Shown: positions 31,456 through 45,761, counted from the first letter of the stretch. The stretch is 64,000 nucleotides of DNA from Linyphia triangularis (GCA_963978545.1 OZ021729.1:91542466-91606465), one strand, 5' to 3'. The notes: generated by a model not told the origin, from the letters alone. Program-made: numbers and translations.

Positions 31456-33460
31456 CGAACTATTTTTAAAGAAATTGACAGCATTATAAGACTAAAACAT
31501 TTTATATGCTTTCTGCTCGGACATATATTGTTAATGCAAAATTAATATTTCTTATGAGTAAGTTGACTATAAATATTTTCGAATTTTATCTAATTAGCAA
31601 TTTATGTTCATGAAAATAGTAACAAATTTTTAAACAGGAAGGAAAAAGTAAATGTAATCCTTTACATGTTAGTATAATATTCTACTTTTCCAATAAAAAG
31701 TTTTCTGCTATATTTTTATAAACAGAAAAAATGTGAACACACTTAAACATACAATACCTTAATCCTATATGGTTACTAAAATTGATAAAACTGATCCAGC
31801 AATAGTAAAAACATCAATTAGCTCATTTTGTCAGAATATATTTGAAATATTTAACAATTTGGGCGTGCTTTAAATTTTAATACATTTTTTTTTTTTTTTA
31901 GTTTAATTTTTGCCGTAATTTTAATTTTATCTTACTTGTGCTTTTCCCTAAATATTAATTTTGAGGAACGAGAGGATATGTATTGCTTGGTTGAAAAAAT
32001 ACAATGGAGAAGGTAAAATAAATACTATATCCCACATTTAACTTAAATATTGCACATGTATATCCTTATTTATAATGTTCAAGTGTATTTTTATTAATAG
32101 AAAATTAAAAAGTTTTTGTTATAAACTCTAAGAAAAACCTATCTAAATCAATGGTTAAGTACTTAAAAAAAATTGCTTCTCTAAACACAAAACACAAGTT
32201 TTGGGATAATACCAAAAGTTGTTTAAAAAGTATCGCTATTAGAATAAAATGTTTTTTTTTTTTTAATATAAAATTTCTATTTTGCCAGTTTTGAAAACCA
32301 TCCTCCTCTTACTACCATAATTATAAAAAGTATATTTTAATTGGTTTTGATTAAATATGGATCAATTTCTCGTCCGTGTTTACTGTAGAATGGAATAATA
32401 TCCAAAACCCATTACACAAATTTAATTTTTTTCACTTCGTCACTCACTTATTCATATACACTTTTTGATATTGATAAAACAACCAAAATTTTACTATTTA
32501 TCGTTTTTTAAAAAATCAATTGAAGAAAAAAAAACTTGCAAGTATTGTTGATATTATGTTTTAAAAAAGCAAAATAAAAGGTATTAAATATTAGTATTTT
32601 CAAGGGAAATATAAAAAGAGTCTCTCCAAATAATATAAAAATAAAACAGTAATCTATTGAATATAATAAATTTACCAAAAACTTATTAAAACATAATGAG
32701 CAAGGATTTCAAGTATTACATATTTGTTATATGCGTAAGCGTTAATTACAATCATAATTTAGTTACTTTATAATGTAGAATAAAATAGGTAAAATGTAAA
32801 ATACGTTGGGTAAAAGAATAATTGTATAAATTAACAAAGTTCTCAAAAGAATTAAATTTTTATGAAGTGATGAATTAGCAAACTTTCCACGGGTATACAT
32901 TTTTTTAGAAAATAGTTAGTATAAATTTGAATCGCACTAACTGTTTCTAAATATGTTTATTGAAAGGTCTATTGATTAAATAAATTGACAAATAGAATTA
33001 CAGAATATAAACTACAAAACCTATATCTCTTGCTGTGTTTTATTTAACTTTTCCAATTTCTATAACAATTTCTGCTCCACTCAATGAAAATACTGCTTCT
33101 ATTACTAAGCAGTATTCGAGACATTATTATGATTCACTGGAAAAATTACAAAGAGTTGAATTTATAACCTAGTCAAATTGATAGAATTCACTGGTTTTTT
33201 TTTTTTTTTAAGTTGATTAATATGCTGTTAAAATTGGAAAAATGGTTACTGTTATTTGTATAATATTTGTATTGATTCGAAAGAACAAAAATTAGATATT
33301 TATTTTAAGAGAATCTCCATTAAATTGTGTTCGTGCTAAAATAATAAAAAAATAATTAAAAATATTTCACATAAAAAGAAATTTAAACAAGTTTAAACTG
33401 CATACATGCAAGTTATATAAAAAAAATAAAAGAGTATTATTTTATAAAAATGTTGTTCGT

Positions 33461-33492
<32 letters not shown>

Positions 33493-33780
33493 TGCAAGAA
33501 AGATAGTTTCTGCAGTGTAACAACTTGCTAATAGTAACTCTAAACAGTGTAATATTTTTTAAATATAGCTTTTATGCCAACCTATTTTAAGATTGCTCCA
33601 CCTGAATTTAAAACTGTCAAAAATTTAGATTAAAATTTTTCCAACAACCTAATTGCATTATTCATTAAATATAAACATTAAAAACAATGTGTAATCTTCT
33701 TCAAGGGAAAAAAACTGAAATAAAAAAAAGTGCTGATTAATATCGCACATTGTCCTGAGAATTCCGTCTCTCAAGGAAGC
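30970..33780. other. A+T-rich intergenic DNA
   Basis: A short (AT)n lies at 31425-31451 and an A-run of 27 at about 33461-33487. I see no gene or element. Confidence 0.5.
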
Positions 33781-33789
33781 TCTTAAGAG

Positions 33790-34200
33790 CGCACCGAAAA
33801 AAAATAATGTTTCACCTTTTCTCCCGCATAGGTGAGAGAAATACAGAGTAAACTAAAAAGGGAGAAGAGAAAGATATTTCATAGTCCCCATCCATCATCA
33901 GGATGTCTGATCCTCCTCATATTCGCGTCTCTTCTCTTTCCATCACCCTCCAACAATCCCTGTCATCTTGAGCCTCTTTTTTTTTCTCGTCTTCACTTTT
34001 TCTCTCTTCTGCTGATTCTAAGCGTGCATTTTCACGCCCCCCCTCCTCCCCTCCTCCTCTTCCTTCATCTCGTGACGTGAAGATAGGGGCTTGACAACAT
34101 AATTTTTGGTAGTTGGTTTCTGTTTCATGGTGTGATGTGTAACTTCGGTTACCCTTTACGTTGAAAAAAAAAATATCCCTAAAAATATCGGACAAGACCG
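33790..34200. other. Pyrimidine-rich tract with CpG words
   Basis: CATCCATCATCAGGATGTCT, CACGCCCCCCCTCCTCCCCT and similar words give a C/T-rich plus strand. Opposing frames (33832-34080 plus, 33917-34195 minus) are open only because of this bias. It is possibly regulatory or simple-sequence DNA. Confidence 0.35.
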
Positions 34201-34368
34201 TTTTATGGTATGTTGTTGGGAAAGGGTGGAGTGTTTAGGGTATTTAGTATACTCGTTACGAATCGTGAAATATTAAAATCAAAATTTATTTTATATTATT
34301 TAAATGGCTTGTATATCTTCGAATATAATTAGTAATTGGTCATTATTTTTGGTTTTAAGGAGATAGTT

Positions 34369-34551
34369 GTTGGTTGGTTGTTTTCAGATTATCTGGCACC
34401 CTCAGAAACACGAGGGCTATAATGCGCCGAAACATTCGTCATTAGACAAGCCAACATACATTTACAAACACCCATGCCTAATACGGGACTCGGAACCCAC
34501 AACCTCGTGGTCTAGAAGCTAGCACGCTAACCACTATACCGTTTGGTCGGC
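34369..34551 (-). mobile_element. SINE family A, full-length minus-strand copy with target duplication
   Basis: Read on the minus strand it has GCCGACCAAACGGTATAGTG, the A box and the B box (GGTTCCGAGTCCC, with the inserted C also seen at 8305-8481), then the body and a GTTGGTTGGTTG tail complement. A perfect 14-bp direct repeat, TTAAGGAGATAGTT, flanks it at 34355-34368 and 34552-34565. Confidence 0.95.
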
Positions 34552-34599
34552 TTAAGGAGATAGTTAATTTGATTTTCCAGTTCATAAGAAAACCCTCTA

Positions 34600-35640
34600 A
34601 GAGAAAAACGATTGGACGGGCCTTTATATTAAGAATCAATAGACTAATTTAGTATAATAGAAGATTTATTTCGTAATTTTTTTTCCATGATTATTATTAC
34701 CCAAGTCCTATTTATGCATTATACAAAAGCCATTTTTTGTAACCCGACTGCTTACGATTTCTTTCATTTCTCGGACTCAAACAAGTTACGCCCGCTGTGT
34801 GGTTAGCGTGTGGCTGTGTGGTTAGTTCTCTGGCTACACATGCTACACATTTCTTAAAGTGTTAAATCCCTTACGATATTTTCAAATATCATTATTTTCT
34901 AAATGTATTCAAGTATAAATTTTCTCAAATGTGTGATAACAAAGTCTTAGTTACGTTTTTGTTATGTTGGTAATTTATTAAAAAATAAATAAAATATTAC
35001 TTAGAGAATTTAAGTCCAATTTATCTGTAGATATCTGAAATGTTCATTTTTTAAATTTAAAAAAAAATAAATTAATACCGTATTTTAGAATTTTTTGATT
35101 TTGGCTGTTCTTGAAAAGCAAAATAAAGCTAACATATCAGTGCAGCATATAGGTAATGAAAAGAAGATTAAAGTAAATTCAAAATACATTATATACTTCG
35201 CATGTACTCATGTTTACGGCGAGGATATTTTTATAAACAGTATTAGCAACTTTACATTTATCATGAAGTTTTAAAGTACTTTATGATAATTGTTCATAGT
35301 GAAGAGATTATGAAAGTTTTTGGGGAAAAAAAATTCCATTTAAAATGTGTTACATTTTAGAAGACAAGAGGATATTTATGTGGGATTTTAAAGATGGTTA
35401 CATGTGTATCATTAAATACAAAATAGCCCTTCCTTACAAAAGTTAGAAGGAGAAAATATAAAATGTTATGAAGTCCAGTTTAAAGCTCATATTCTTCAAA
35501 CGCGAAAACTATCTACACAAATGGCATTCTAACACTAGTTTTATTTTACTGTTTGCGAAAAAAGTTTCTTTATCGGGAAAATTTAAATAAAAATAAATGT
35601 TTCTCATGGACTCCCATCCCACATTAAAGGAATTTGTTAA
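34600..35640. other. A+T-rich intergenic DNA
   Basis: Near 34790-34850, GCTGTGTGGTTAGCGTGTGG followed by CTGTGTGGTTAGTTC gives two tandem A-box-like words but no B box, perhaps a SINE scrap. Otherwise nothing is recognised. Confidence 0.4.
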
Positions 35641-36200
35641 CAACATTCTCAAACACTGTTTAGTTTTCTAGTCAATTCCGATCGTAAACCAAAGGCAGAC
35701 TTTACAACATTACACAGATTAAAACCCTACTTCGACTCATGGATGGTATGGAAACAACTCAACGCATCTGAAAAAAAAAGAGAGAAATATGAGAAATATT
35801 ATCTCCTGATTCTTTTTCAGCAGCCGAGCATTTTAGGCGTTCCAAAACAAGTCGTTTGATTTTTATCGCGGAATTCCAGTCAATGTCGAATATTCGAAAA
35901 TACTAAAAATCTTTACTTACGCACTTCCCACTTCTGTTAACTGCGTTTATCAGTCGGGCTTTGACTGCATTTTTCATATTTTCTTCTTCGGTTTTTTTTT
36001 GTTGTTTTTTTTTGTTTGGGAAAAACATTGAAAAAGTTTTAAGGAAGAAATCGATATTATTATTTCTTTCCGAGACATAAGAAGGCGAAAATATTTCCAG
36101 AGATAAGACTGAAAAGATACATAAAATGCGGTGTGAAGTGTTTTTTTCAGTTGTTTGTTTACGCTGTCGAAACAATGTTTTAAGATTTTCGAAAATATAA
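35640..36200. promoter_or_regulatory. Candidate regulatory island
   Basis: Higher-complexity sequence includes TTCCGATCGTAAACCAAAGG, CAGCAGCCGAGCATTTTAGG, CGCGGAATTCCAGTCAATGT and TTATCAGTCGGGCTTTGACT. The 90-codon minus-strand frame 35903-36175 has no domain. A G-run (GTGGGGGGGGGATC) ends the block at about 36220. The call is based on composition only. Confidence 0.25.
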
Positions 36201-36239
36201 AGGAGGAGGGGAGTGGGGGGGGGATCTGAGCCGATGGTG

Positions 36240-37480
36240 TTTTTTAAAAGAAGCGCTTTGGGGAGTGTGAAATGAATCTTTTCTTATAATACGTTTCAAA
36301 GTTCGTGTTTCTTCATGTTCATAAGTAAGACTTTTAAACTTTAAACATACTTCTATTTCCAGTCAAAATATTTCAATACTTTAAAATTAAAGGATGACGA
36401 AAATGCAATACGAATAAAAACTTCTTGCTACAAAAAAAAGAAAAAAAGTATCAAGTGTAAGATTTTAAATTATTCATTCTTATATGTCATGCACACATTA
36501 ATTGTCTTCACTTGATATATAAAAACTCTGAATCATATATATCCTTTATTATAATCATATTCCTTCAATCTACAAATATTTAAATATGTTGGATTAATTT
36601 TAATATGAATACATAGTTATGTAATTTTTATGAATTCTAGTCATGAATTTATGGATTCAACCAGCTAAAATATACTTTTTAAACAATGATTGCGATGAGG
36701 TTTTTCTATCAATTTGCTAAGCTTATTATTGTAAAAAAGTTGAGATGCATTAAAAAATAAGCAATTGAAATATAATGTTGTGGTATATATAAGCTCAATA
36801 TATAGTGTAAATTATAAAAGTTTATTATACACTTCAAAATAAAAAAATATATATATATGATTGCTTACTTTGACTGATTGCAATAAACTGTTAAACTCTA
36901 TTATACCAAATCATTTTAGATAGAAATATTTTGTCCAAAAATATTGTACTATTATAATATTTAATTTGACTCATTTGAAAGATTTTTTTTTTTTAAAATT
37001 AATTCCGCATATTCATTCTGTTGATGTTAAGCTTGTTTAGGCATTGTGAATTTTATACGGTATTAATACATTTTATATAAGACTTCGTAAATATAAATTT
37101 TCTTAAGCTTGCAATGATTTCAAAGTTATTCTCTATTTTTAGATAAAATACTTTTATCTTAGTAAATGGAATTTTTATTTTTATTGAATTATTTTTGTAG
37201 TATATTTTTGATTTTATCTTTATACTTATTTTTCGATAGTTAAACCAAATAACGGGAAACATGGATAGGGATAATTAACTGAAAGATAAGAAGTGGCATA
37301 CAACTAATTGCTTAAACTATCTCATAAAAAATGACTTTAAAGATTTTTTCTTTTTAAAAAAAGGAAATAAATGGTATTTTATTTGTTTCAAACGTAATAA
37401 TAATCAAAATCCTGGAAATATATTGCAATGTTCCATCTCTCTGATTAATATTACAGAAAACTTTCATCATCCAGAAGTAA
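36240..37480. other. A+T-rich intergenic DNA
   Basis: No gene, element or array beyond short A/T runs is visible. Confidence 0.5.
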
Positions 37481-37489
37481 TATTATTCA

Positions 37490-37910
37490 AAAGCGAACCT
37501 CGTGGAAAATAAACGAGATAATTGAGTTGATTCCATTAACTCCCACAAAACCGAATCTCAAACTCATCCTCGTCTTCCAATATCTCATCTTCCACTTTTT
37601 CATTCGCATCTTTCATCTCTCCTGAAAATTTAATAGCTAATCTCGAGAATGCAATAATTTTTAAAAAAAATTCCAACGACATGAATATATAAAAATCAAA
37701 ATAGGAGCGAATACAAAATTTTATGCAAATCAATAATAATTAAAATCCAGTTCCCGTCTCTCTCAATGTCCCAGAATGCGTCGAGATATGTGCATACTAA
37801 TCAATAGGCCTCTATCTGCACATTATAACGTCATAAAAACGTTATAATAAAAAAGAAATTATTGCACTCAAAGAGAGAGCATACTCATTAATAAAAATTC
37901 TTTTTTCTTC
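37490..37910. promoter_or_regulatory. Candidate regulatory island with a hairpin
   Basis: Complex words (ACGAGATAATTGAGTTGATT, CAGAATGCGTCGAGATATGT, CTAATCAATAGGCCTCTATC) precede a perfect 10-bp inverted repeat ATTATAACGT / ACGTTATAAT at 37822-37848. A homeodomain-type CTAATCAAT sits beside it. No gene is visible. Confidence 0.25.
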
Positions 37911-38059
37911 CATAAAAAAAAAACTTTATCTCGAACATTAAGATGAGGAACTTAAAAGATTAATTGCATACGAAATTACCTTTCGTCGTTTCGCGCACAT
38001 CAAACATTTAAGATAGTATAATATTAATGAGATGGCCAAGGAACTTTTACATTACTTCG

Positions 38060-38345
38060 ATAATTATAAAAATTGGCGATGAGCTTTTTCTTCATAATCT
38101 TTCCTGCGCAATATCTTCATTCGCCTCAAAGTGTGTAAATATTTTATGAGAGTTTCCATGGAGTTGGTATTAGGTGCTGATTTGATCCAGTTTTCAATTA
38201 CTTGTATTAAAAACTGGATAGCGGTTGTGAAAGGTCTTTTGATATTGATGAAGAATATTTTAATCGTTTCGAAAATAGGCATAATAAAATATTTCGATTT
38301 TTTCATTGATTTATCGTTTTCTCCAATATATACTTTAAAAAAAGC
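38060..38345. other. Unexplained segment open on both strands, with hairpin
   Basis: The minus-strand frame 38306-38064 (80 codons) reads protein-like near its end (ENWIKSAPNTNSMETLIKYL and a basic tail). The plus-strand frame 38131-38367 (78 codons) is hydrophobic. An inverted repeat ATCCAGTTTT / AAAACTGGAT lies at 38185-38219. I recognise neither product, and both frames could be chance. Confidence 0.15.
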
Positions 38346-38399
38346 AATTGTATTGTACCATTTGTGAAAAAGATATTTGCTAATTTAGATAGTTTAATT

Positions 38400-41300
38400 T
38401 CTTTAAGGGTATAATTAAAAAACAGCCTTTTTTACATTATATTTATAGTTCATATAACTGAAATTATTTAAAAAAAAATTTTTATAAATCTTTTCAAAGT
38501 AAAATCTTTTAAAAGTAGTTTGTAAAGTGTAAGTAATTTTAAAATATGTTTAGTTACTTTTATTTTATATGCTTTTTTTTTTAACTTAGGATTTTCTAGT
38601 TTGAGAATAGCTTTGTACGCGTTTTCTTATTTTTATGTAATTACTTTTAAGATATTCAAACATATTGAGTTCTTTACAATGCACCTAACTTTTTATAATA
38701 TTAATTAATAAAAAAAATTATGTGTGAATTTAATATTACAAATACAATTTTTAGGGTGTACTTTTCTTACATTTTCAAAGTCGAAATATTCAAAATTAAA
38801 ATGTTCACTTTGAAGTGGAAGCTTTAAATGAATGTGTTATGCAGATTTTTTTTATAAATTGGATCGAGCCTTCATACATTCAAACTGATAACTTTGTTTA
38901 AAAGGATATTTGAAAAACAATGAAAATAAAAGAAAATGTATTTTGCTAAGTGTTCCTTTTAAATAAACAATATTAAACCTTATGTAAATTTGTTTAATAA
39001 GTGAGAATCCCCATTAATTTGTTAACAAAGCCGTTCTCAATTTTATTTTCAAACATTCTTATCAAAATAAAAATCTAGAAACGCTCAACTTTTGTCGGCA
39101 GTATGCATAAGAGAAAACTAGTTGTTTAATTACTTTTTTATTAAAATTAATAATTTCGAAGAAATTTTGATAATAAATTAATTTGATTCACCATTTATTG
39201 AATCATGGTCATCATCCATATTGTAATTTAAATCTGCACAAATTTTGTAAAATGAAGCCAATATTGAGTGATTTCCGTCGAAGGAGTGATTATTAATCCA
39301 TAATTTTAATGAAATATTTGGGTATAAAAGAAAGTATTTTTTTTACTGTTCATAATGAACTATTATTATGATTATTTTAAACTTGATAGTTATATATACA
39401 TAAAAATATATGAATAATTATTATAATACATTTGTCATGTAAAGAAAGTACAGGTTTACAAAGCGTAGAAATATATTTCAAAATAGTTCAAATATTTTCT
39501 ACACTTTTAGAAAGATAGCTCACTAATATTGCACAATATTATATTAACAATGAATTATTACACTTTATTGCAATAACACTATATTATTACACAACCTTAT
39601 ATTACCACTAAGTTATTAAACTGTATTACGTTGAATTAATGTTAAACTCTAATTCATAAGTAAATTAAGCGAATTTGAATATATTCCAATTTAAAATGAT
39701 ACCGCAACAAATTTGTAAGTAAATTAATGAAAAATTGTTTCTTAATTTGTTGTTTATATATGAAGATATTTATTGTAATACTTAAGCTATTCGAAATCAC
39801 ATCTACAATAATATAAATAAATTAGTTGTAAAGATAACTTTATAAATTTTTGAAAAAGAGTTATAGCTAGACATTTTTTTTTTTTAAATATACTTAATAG
39901 TTATCTTTAAGAATTGAAGTTTAGTGGTCAATATAGGATAAATATAATACAGGATAATAATTAAATATAGTACCGTGTAATAGTATAAAAATTTAAAATG
40001 TTTGAATATTACATTAAGCACATTATGTCTTAAAGCACATTTTGTTTTTGTTTTAAAATCGATAATAGGGTTAGTCGTAGTAAGGTATTTAAACTTTATC
40101 AAATTCTACATCCATACTATTAATGTTTAGGTTGACTTTCTACAAATATGTATTCTGCCGAAATTCAGATGAAGCATTTCAGATCATTAAATGGATATTT
40201 GCAAACTATTATATGTTGAGTTTTAATTGAAAATAAATTTAATCGGTGAATCATATTTTATTTAATATATTACTTTAAAATTTTTGGTATACAAATGTAT
40301 TTAAATTTTGTATTAAAAAATGAAAGATTAAATAATAATGAAAATACTAGAGAATATCTAAATCATTAAGTTGAAGTATTTGATCAAGCCTTCAAATCTT
40401 GCTTCGTGTTAAGGAATGAGTAGATAAAGTATTTAATTTTAAGTTTAAATGTGAAACATTCTGGTTATACTGTGCCTGAAATATACACAAATCAAATGGA
40501 AAATAATTAAAAATAAAATATCGCATTTCAAGAAACTAATTCATATATATATATATATAAAAATTCAGAAACTTATAACGTACACTTGTATTTAAATATT
40601 TTTTTTTATAGATAAATTCGATATTCAGAATTGAACTTTTGCAAGAAATATACAAAATGGATAAATTGTATTTTTTATAAGTTTTATATGTCTCATATTC
40701 TTTTTGAAATGCCATTATATGAGAATAAAAATTACAATATTTTTAATATACAATGTTTAAGGAATTTTTGAAAAAATTGGAAACATTCGTTGCATTTAAA
40801 TTAATGTTAAATGATATGTTTCTAGTTTTGAGACACTATTTTGAAAATAACATTAAAGAAAAATGCAGTTTTTTTTTTTAAATATTAATTAAAATATTTA
40901 CAAATACCTGTGTCTTTATATCAGTGAAGTCTTTTTTTCTTTCTTTTTTTTTAAATTTATACTTGAAAATAACGTTTACGGGATTTTTTTTGTCTGTTAA
41001 ATTGAGTGAAAATTTGTTGACAAATTTTCAAAATATTTTAAATAAGACGTTTGTGTACACATAAAATTTCAAACTTTACAAACTAAAAAAAAAACCTAAA
41101 TACGTCATGTAGTTTGAATATTTTCATCCATTCAACCCTTAACCAATACAATGTACCAATTGTTGATGTTATAATAATTGTCATTCTTAAATATAAAAGT
41201 TTATATTTTTAATCAATTAATTAGTTAAAATCCGAATTACTTTTCAATTATTTGTGCTTGTCATTTTGTCAACTTGCTGTTCATTCTGAATTATTTCTTT

Positions 41301-42296
41301 TATTAATGGTGCTTTATATTACATTAGTCGTCGAAATTATATTTGTTTGTTTGAATTTTCATTATTAATTATTTATTTTTAATTTCTTGTATTAACTTAA
41401 ATTTTCATGCATAATTTTCGATTTATTTTGTAAAGAAACATAAATCCATAAACTAATGTATTTTATTTTCTAAATTACAGATCTATATTGATGAATAATC
41501 AGAGAAGCTTGAGATCATATTTTCTGGTTTGGATAGTTTTACTTAAAACATAAAAAGAGGTAAGCCTAATTTGATGCCTCTCTGTTTCAATGGCAGAAAA
41601 TTATGTGATAATGGATAATATTAGAAATTATCCTTGAAATCAAATTTATGATTATTTGAGTAATAGAAACATTTAATGATTTTTTTTTAATCACCATAAT
41701 TTTCAATTGCTGAAATATTATATTATAAATTTAGTTTTAACATAATATTATATCGCTTAAATATTTGAATTTACATTAATTTAAATTAATAGAAATTATT
41801 TTTGAAAAGTAATAAGTTTAAATAAAAAAAAAATTACGCCATTCGTGTTATTCATATAATTTTATTTTTTCTAAAACTCATTATTTTCCCTAGATATATA
41901 CCTTTAGACATATTTTTGTGAAGCAAAATGTTTTTAAAATTTCGAAATACAAATTTAACTGTGCACAATGCATCCAGTAAAATTTTTTAGTAAAACATAT
42001 CTCGACGCCAAAATTGTTTAAATTCGTAAATTTGCAATTAAGTTTACCCGAATTTTGAAACGCTAGTAGTTAAGAGTCTGTAATTTTCCTTATTATACAA
42101 GATTTAGAGTGTTAAGTTATTCGCTGCGTATGTAATATTTAAAACCAAATAAAACGTTTAAATACTCTATATTTTTAATTATCGGTTTAATTGTAGTCTC
42201 AATCTGTTAAAATGTTCATTAAAATTTAGTGAATTATGGTACTTACGTATAATTAATTTGTTGAAACAAATATAATTTTGTAAAAAAAAATGTATT

Positions 42297-42385
<89 letters not shown>

Positions 42386-43820
42386 TTATTTAACTATAAT
42401 AAAATAAGGTTGCTAACATATGGTTTAACTAATTTTAAAGTTACTAACAAGGGTACAATTTAATGAATTATGATAACTAGTTAATGAACTAGGGTGTTAT
42501 TTAATGAAATCAGTGTTATTTAATTCGATAGTATATTATAATTACTTTGTATGGCATAAATAGAATTAAAAAAAAAAAAATCGTAAAAAAATTAGATTGA
42601 CTTAATTTCGGAATTAATTTAATTTGGGAGCTTTCTCATCAAACTTTTCGTACATTTTTTTGAAAGGTATGATTTTTCCAAGAAAACATTATTTTCATTG
42701 TTTACCAGGGCCATATCATTTGCTTCTTCTATTCATATGTTAGAAAAGTTACCTTATTGTTATTACTAGCGAGCAAAGAAATAATAAATATTCAATATTT
42801 AAATCAAAATAAATTTATACCAGATGATTTAAAAACAAAATAATAAAAAAAAATGCATGTAAAAGTAAAAATCCATTAAAAAACAGTATGAAACTTTTTT
42901 CGATATGGCTTGAATAAATTATCTTTCAAATTTAGTATTATATTTCATTTAAACCAATATTGTAATATTTCGTACCATTAATTTGAAACTGAAAAGAATC
43001 GACACATTGTTAGAAGACATATTATTGAAATTAATAATAGAAATTTGATATTTAAATTATGATTAATTTATATATGTATACTTAAAAACTTTAAATTTTA
43101 TACTAAAATTAAATTTGTGAAATAATAGACAGAAGCTATTGTTATATCACTTGATATGTCAATGAATACTGATTTTAACAGTATTTCTAACTCGGATTTT
43201 AACAGTAACTTCAGATTTTAACAGTAACTTTAATTTTTTCATTTGCATTTTATATAGTAATGATGCCCGTTTTTAATTTTTATCATTTTTTACAAGCTTA
43301 CGTTTTGTTTTTTTCTAAGGCTTTAAGAAAAAGTACATTTTTATGTATATAGTTCTTTTAATGCAATGTAATGCTTTTACATGAAATTTTCTTCTTAAAT
43401 AATTAAAAAAAAATTTAATGTTAGTAATTTACATTTTAAATATCGATAAGAAATATTGAATGTTTTTCAAAACCAGTAGGATTTTCCCAAAACATACTGA
43501 AATCATCAATTAATATTTAAAAAAATTAACAAAGAATTGTTTATGAATTACAGCTTCAAAATATGTGTTTCAATAAATTAAAAAAATATATACACTTTCA
43601 AAATCATTATTAAATTTTTAATTTCTTAATGATGCTAATATAAACCAATGAAATTGTTCATTCAGTAAGGTGTAAAAAAGTCATTTAATTTAATGATTAT
43701 TTATATTGAATATGTACCAATATTAAGTGTAACTGTATATAAAATGGTGCATTTAAAATCAGTAATAACATATATAGGTGCGATTTTAATAATTTCTTAA
43801 TAATATACCTTAATAAACTG
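38400..43820. other. Long A+T-rich intergenic stretch
   Basis: Over 5 kb of low-complexity A/T words with no gene or element recognised. Structured parts are the (TA)n at 42301-42384, a short AT run at 40544-40558, and three GATTTTAACAGTA units at about 43172-43230. Confidence 0.55.
42301..42384. repeat. (TA)42 microsatellite
   Basis: An uninterrupted TA array of 84 bp, the longest microsatellite in the window and a likely site of length variation or cruciform extrusion. Confidence 0.95.
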
Positions 43821-43829
43821 GCAATTCAC

Positions 43830-44880
43830 AACCAAACTGACATCATAGGCGGTGAAATTGTTAAATTACAAAGTGGGAAAAGAAGTGAGGGGGAGGAGGG
43901 AGAGAGGATCATTTTCGTGGTTATGGGATAAAATGTTATTGGAGCATGCTCAAGTTGACACTTGGTTTATAAACTTTCAGAAACAATTTAGTTGATCAAA
44001 AATGTTTGTTACTTGGTTAATGTTCCTTTAGTTGGAATAACCCTACTCAAAATGGTATTTATATGCTATATGGTTCCGATTATAGCTTCTAAACTAGTTG
44101 AGAATAAACGGCAATCACACATTTTTAATAGCAATAGCAGTTTTGTAGGTTTACAACTAAACCTTGGATACATACGAGTGTCTAGAATAAAGTTATTTTT
44201 TTTTTATTATTATTACGTAGAAATTAATATCTTGGTTATCTAATACACATTTTTTTTTTTTTTTTGCCTATTGCTTCTTATGAATATAGGCAACTCATGT
44301 ATAAGAATAACTGACGTTATTTTTAGCCTTTATGTTTATGAAATTAAGTACAAATATAGAAATAAATCTGTTCATTAAACTAAATTAAGTTTGTTATCTG
44401 AAAATATTAAGCGAGTAAAAGTAAGACGTTGTTCCTTTGAAACCTACTGAAGAGTCAATATTTTTAATCTTTCGATATAAAGAAAGCATTTTTTTCTTCT
44501 AATAATATGTCGGCGAATTTTTAGTTCTACATCAAAATACTAAATTATAAGAAAAAATTACTTCACATGTTATCTGTCATCAACATTTACCTAAATATTA
44601 AAACGATTTTGTCCAGTGTTCGAGTTATACAAAATATCTCAACATGGGACTACAGTTTATTTAGAACCCGTAATATACTTATTTTAGAGATGATAGATTA
44701 ATGTGAAATTTTTTCTCTTTGTTTAAATTCAACGAGAGAAGGATCAATTGACTCAAGAGAACGCACAAACACCAATATCATATCAGCCTGATTATATTAG
44801 ATTTTGCTGATTTTATTAGATTAAAAAATAACTACACGCAACGGCAATTGTGGAATTGAATGATCCCTGCTTTATTTCTC
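43830..44880. other. Mostly A+T-rich DNA with a purine-rich patch
   Basis: GTGAGGGGGAGGAGGGAGAG at about 43886 is a purine-rich patch. The 83-codon frame 43992-44243 has no recognisable domain. Confidence 0.4.
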
Positions 44881-45125
44881 TGGACCTTAAGCCCAAGGAT
44901 ATTTTTTTCAATTAGTCAAAAATGTGGTCCGGTGTCCGTCTCTACTTAATGTTTGGGCATGCGCAAGAAAGGCATTGTGTAAGCATGTACCTGCCTCAAT
45001 AAAATGAGATATATGCTGATGTTTTTCAGTTGCATTGATGTACCAATGTTTTATAAAACTCGAGTAATAAAAATGTAATGGGCTTGTACTTAAGTCCCAA
45101 GGTAAACTGCACATCGGCCATATTC
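44880..45125. other. Complex segment bounded by related CTTAAG..CCCAAGG words
   Basis: CCTTAAGCCCAAGGATAT near the left and ACTTAAGTCCCAAGGTAA near the right are related direct words. Between them lie TGGTCCGGTGTCCGTCTC and GGGCATGCGCAAGAAAGG. The minus-strand frame 45114-44908 (68 codons) covers it without a known domain. It is perhaps a decayed repeat or pseudogene. Confidence 0.2.
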
Positions 45126-45269
45126 ATTTTTTTTTTTTTTAATGTTAATCATGTTCAACAGCAATATAATATACAGTATAGCCAACTAGAGACTTTATAG
45201 ATATGAATTGTGATGCATTTTAAAAATATGCTTATAATCGACTGGCATCTGTTCCAATATTTTTCTATC

Positions 45270-45600
45270 AAATACGAAGGAGTTTGCTTTTAAAAGCCGC
45301 CCAAGAAGTGTTTTGTAATTGAGTTGCATGTAGTCGTGTAGCTCTTGAGGAGGGAAAAAAAAGTATTCCGCAACCTAGTAAAACACCATGACAAATAGCC
45401 TCTTTTCCAGAAGAATTCATGTTCAGTGACGTCATACATGAACAAATCTCGGAAACAGTTTCTCATGAGGATCTCGATCATTTAACTGGAGGAAGGGAGC
45501 AATCGGCCAAAAACTGGAAGAAAACTTTATTTCATCATCAAAGAGAAAAATCATTAAAAACCCTAAAAGAGAGAATTCTTTGGAATCAGAGGAGGTTTTT
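45270..45600. promoter_or_regulatory. Candidate regulatory island with a perfect CRE
   Basis: The higher-complexity stretch has TGACGTCA at 45427-45434 inside TTCAGTGACGTCATACATGAA, a longer near-palindrome. Frames on both strands (45419-45667 plus, 45290-45481 minus) are open without domains. It ends in a T-run near 45597-45622. Confidence 0.3.
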
Positions 45601-45761
45601 TTTTTTTTTTTTTTTTTTTTTTACATCACACTCTGCGTTTAAAAATGGTCTAACTCCACCATCATGAAATAACCGATCGTCTCTTTGTCAGATCGATATT
45701 TCGTTTGTTTTCAACTATTTCGGCTATTTTTTGTTGTTTTTGTTGTTGGATCACTTCCTGG

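Noticed and set aside
34785..34850. Duplicated GCTGTGTGGTTAG words considered as a third SINE family
   Set aside because: There is no B box, body or tail that can be matched, and it is too short to support an element.
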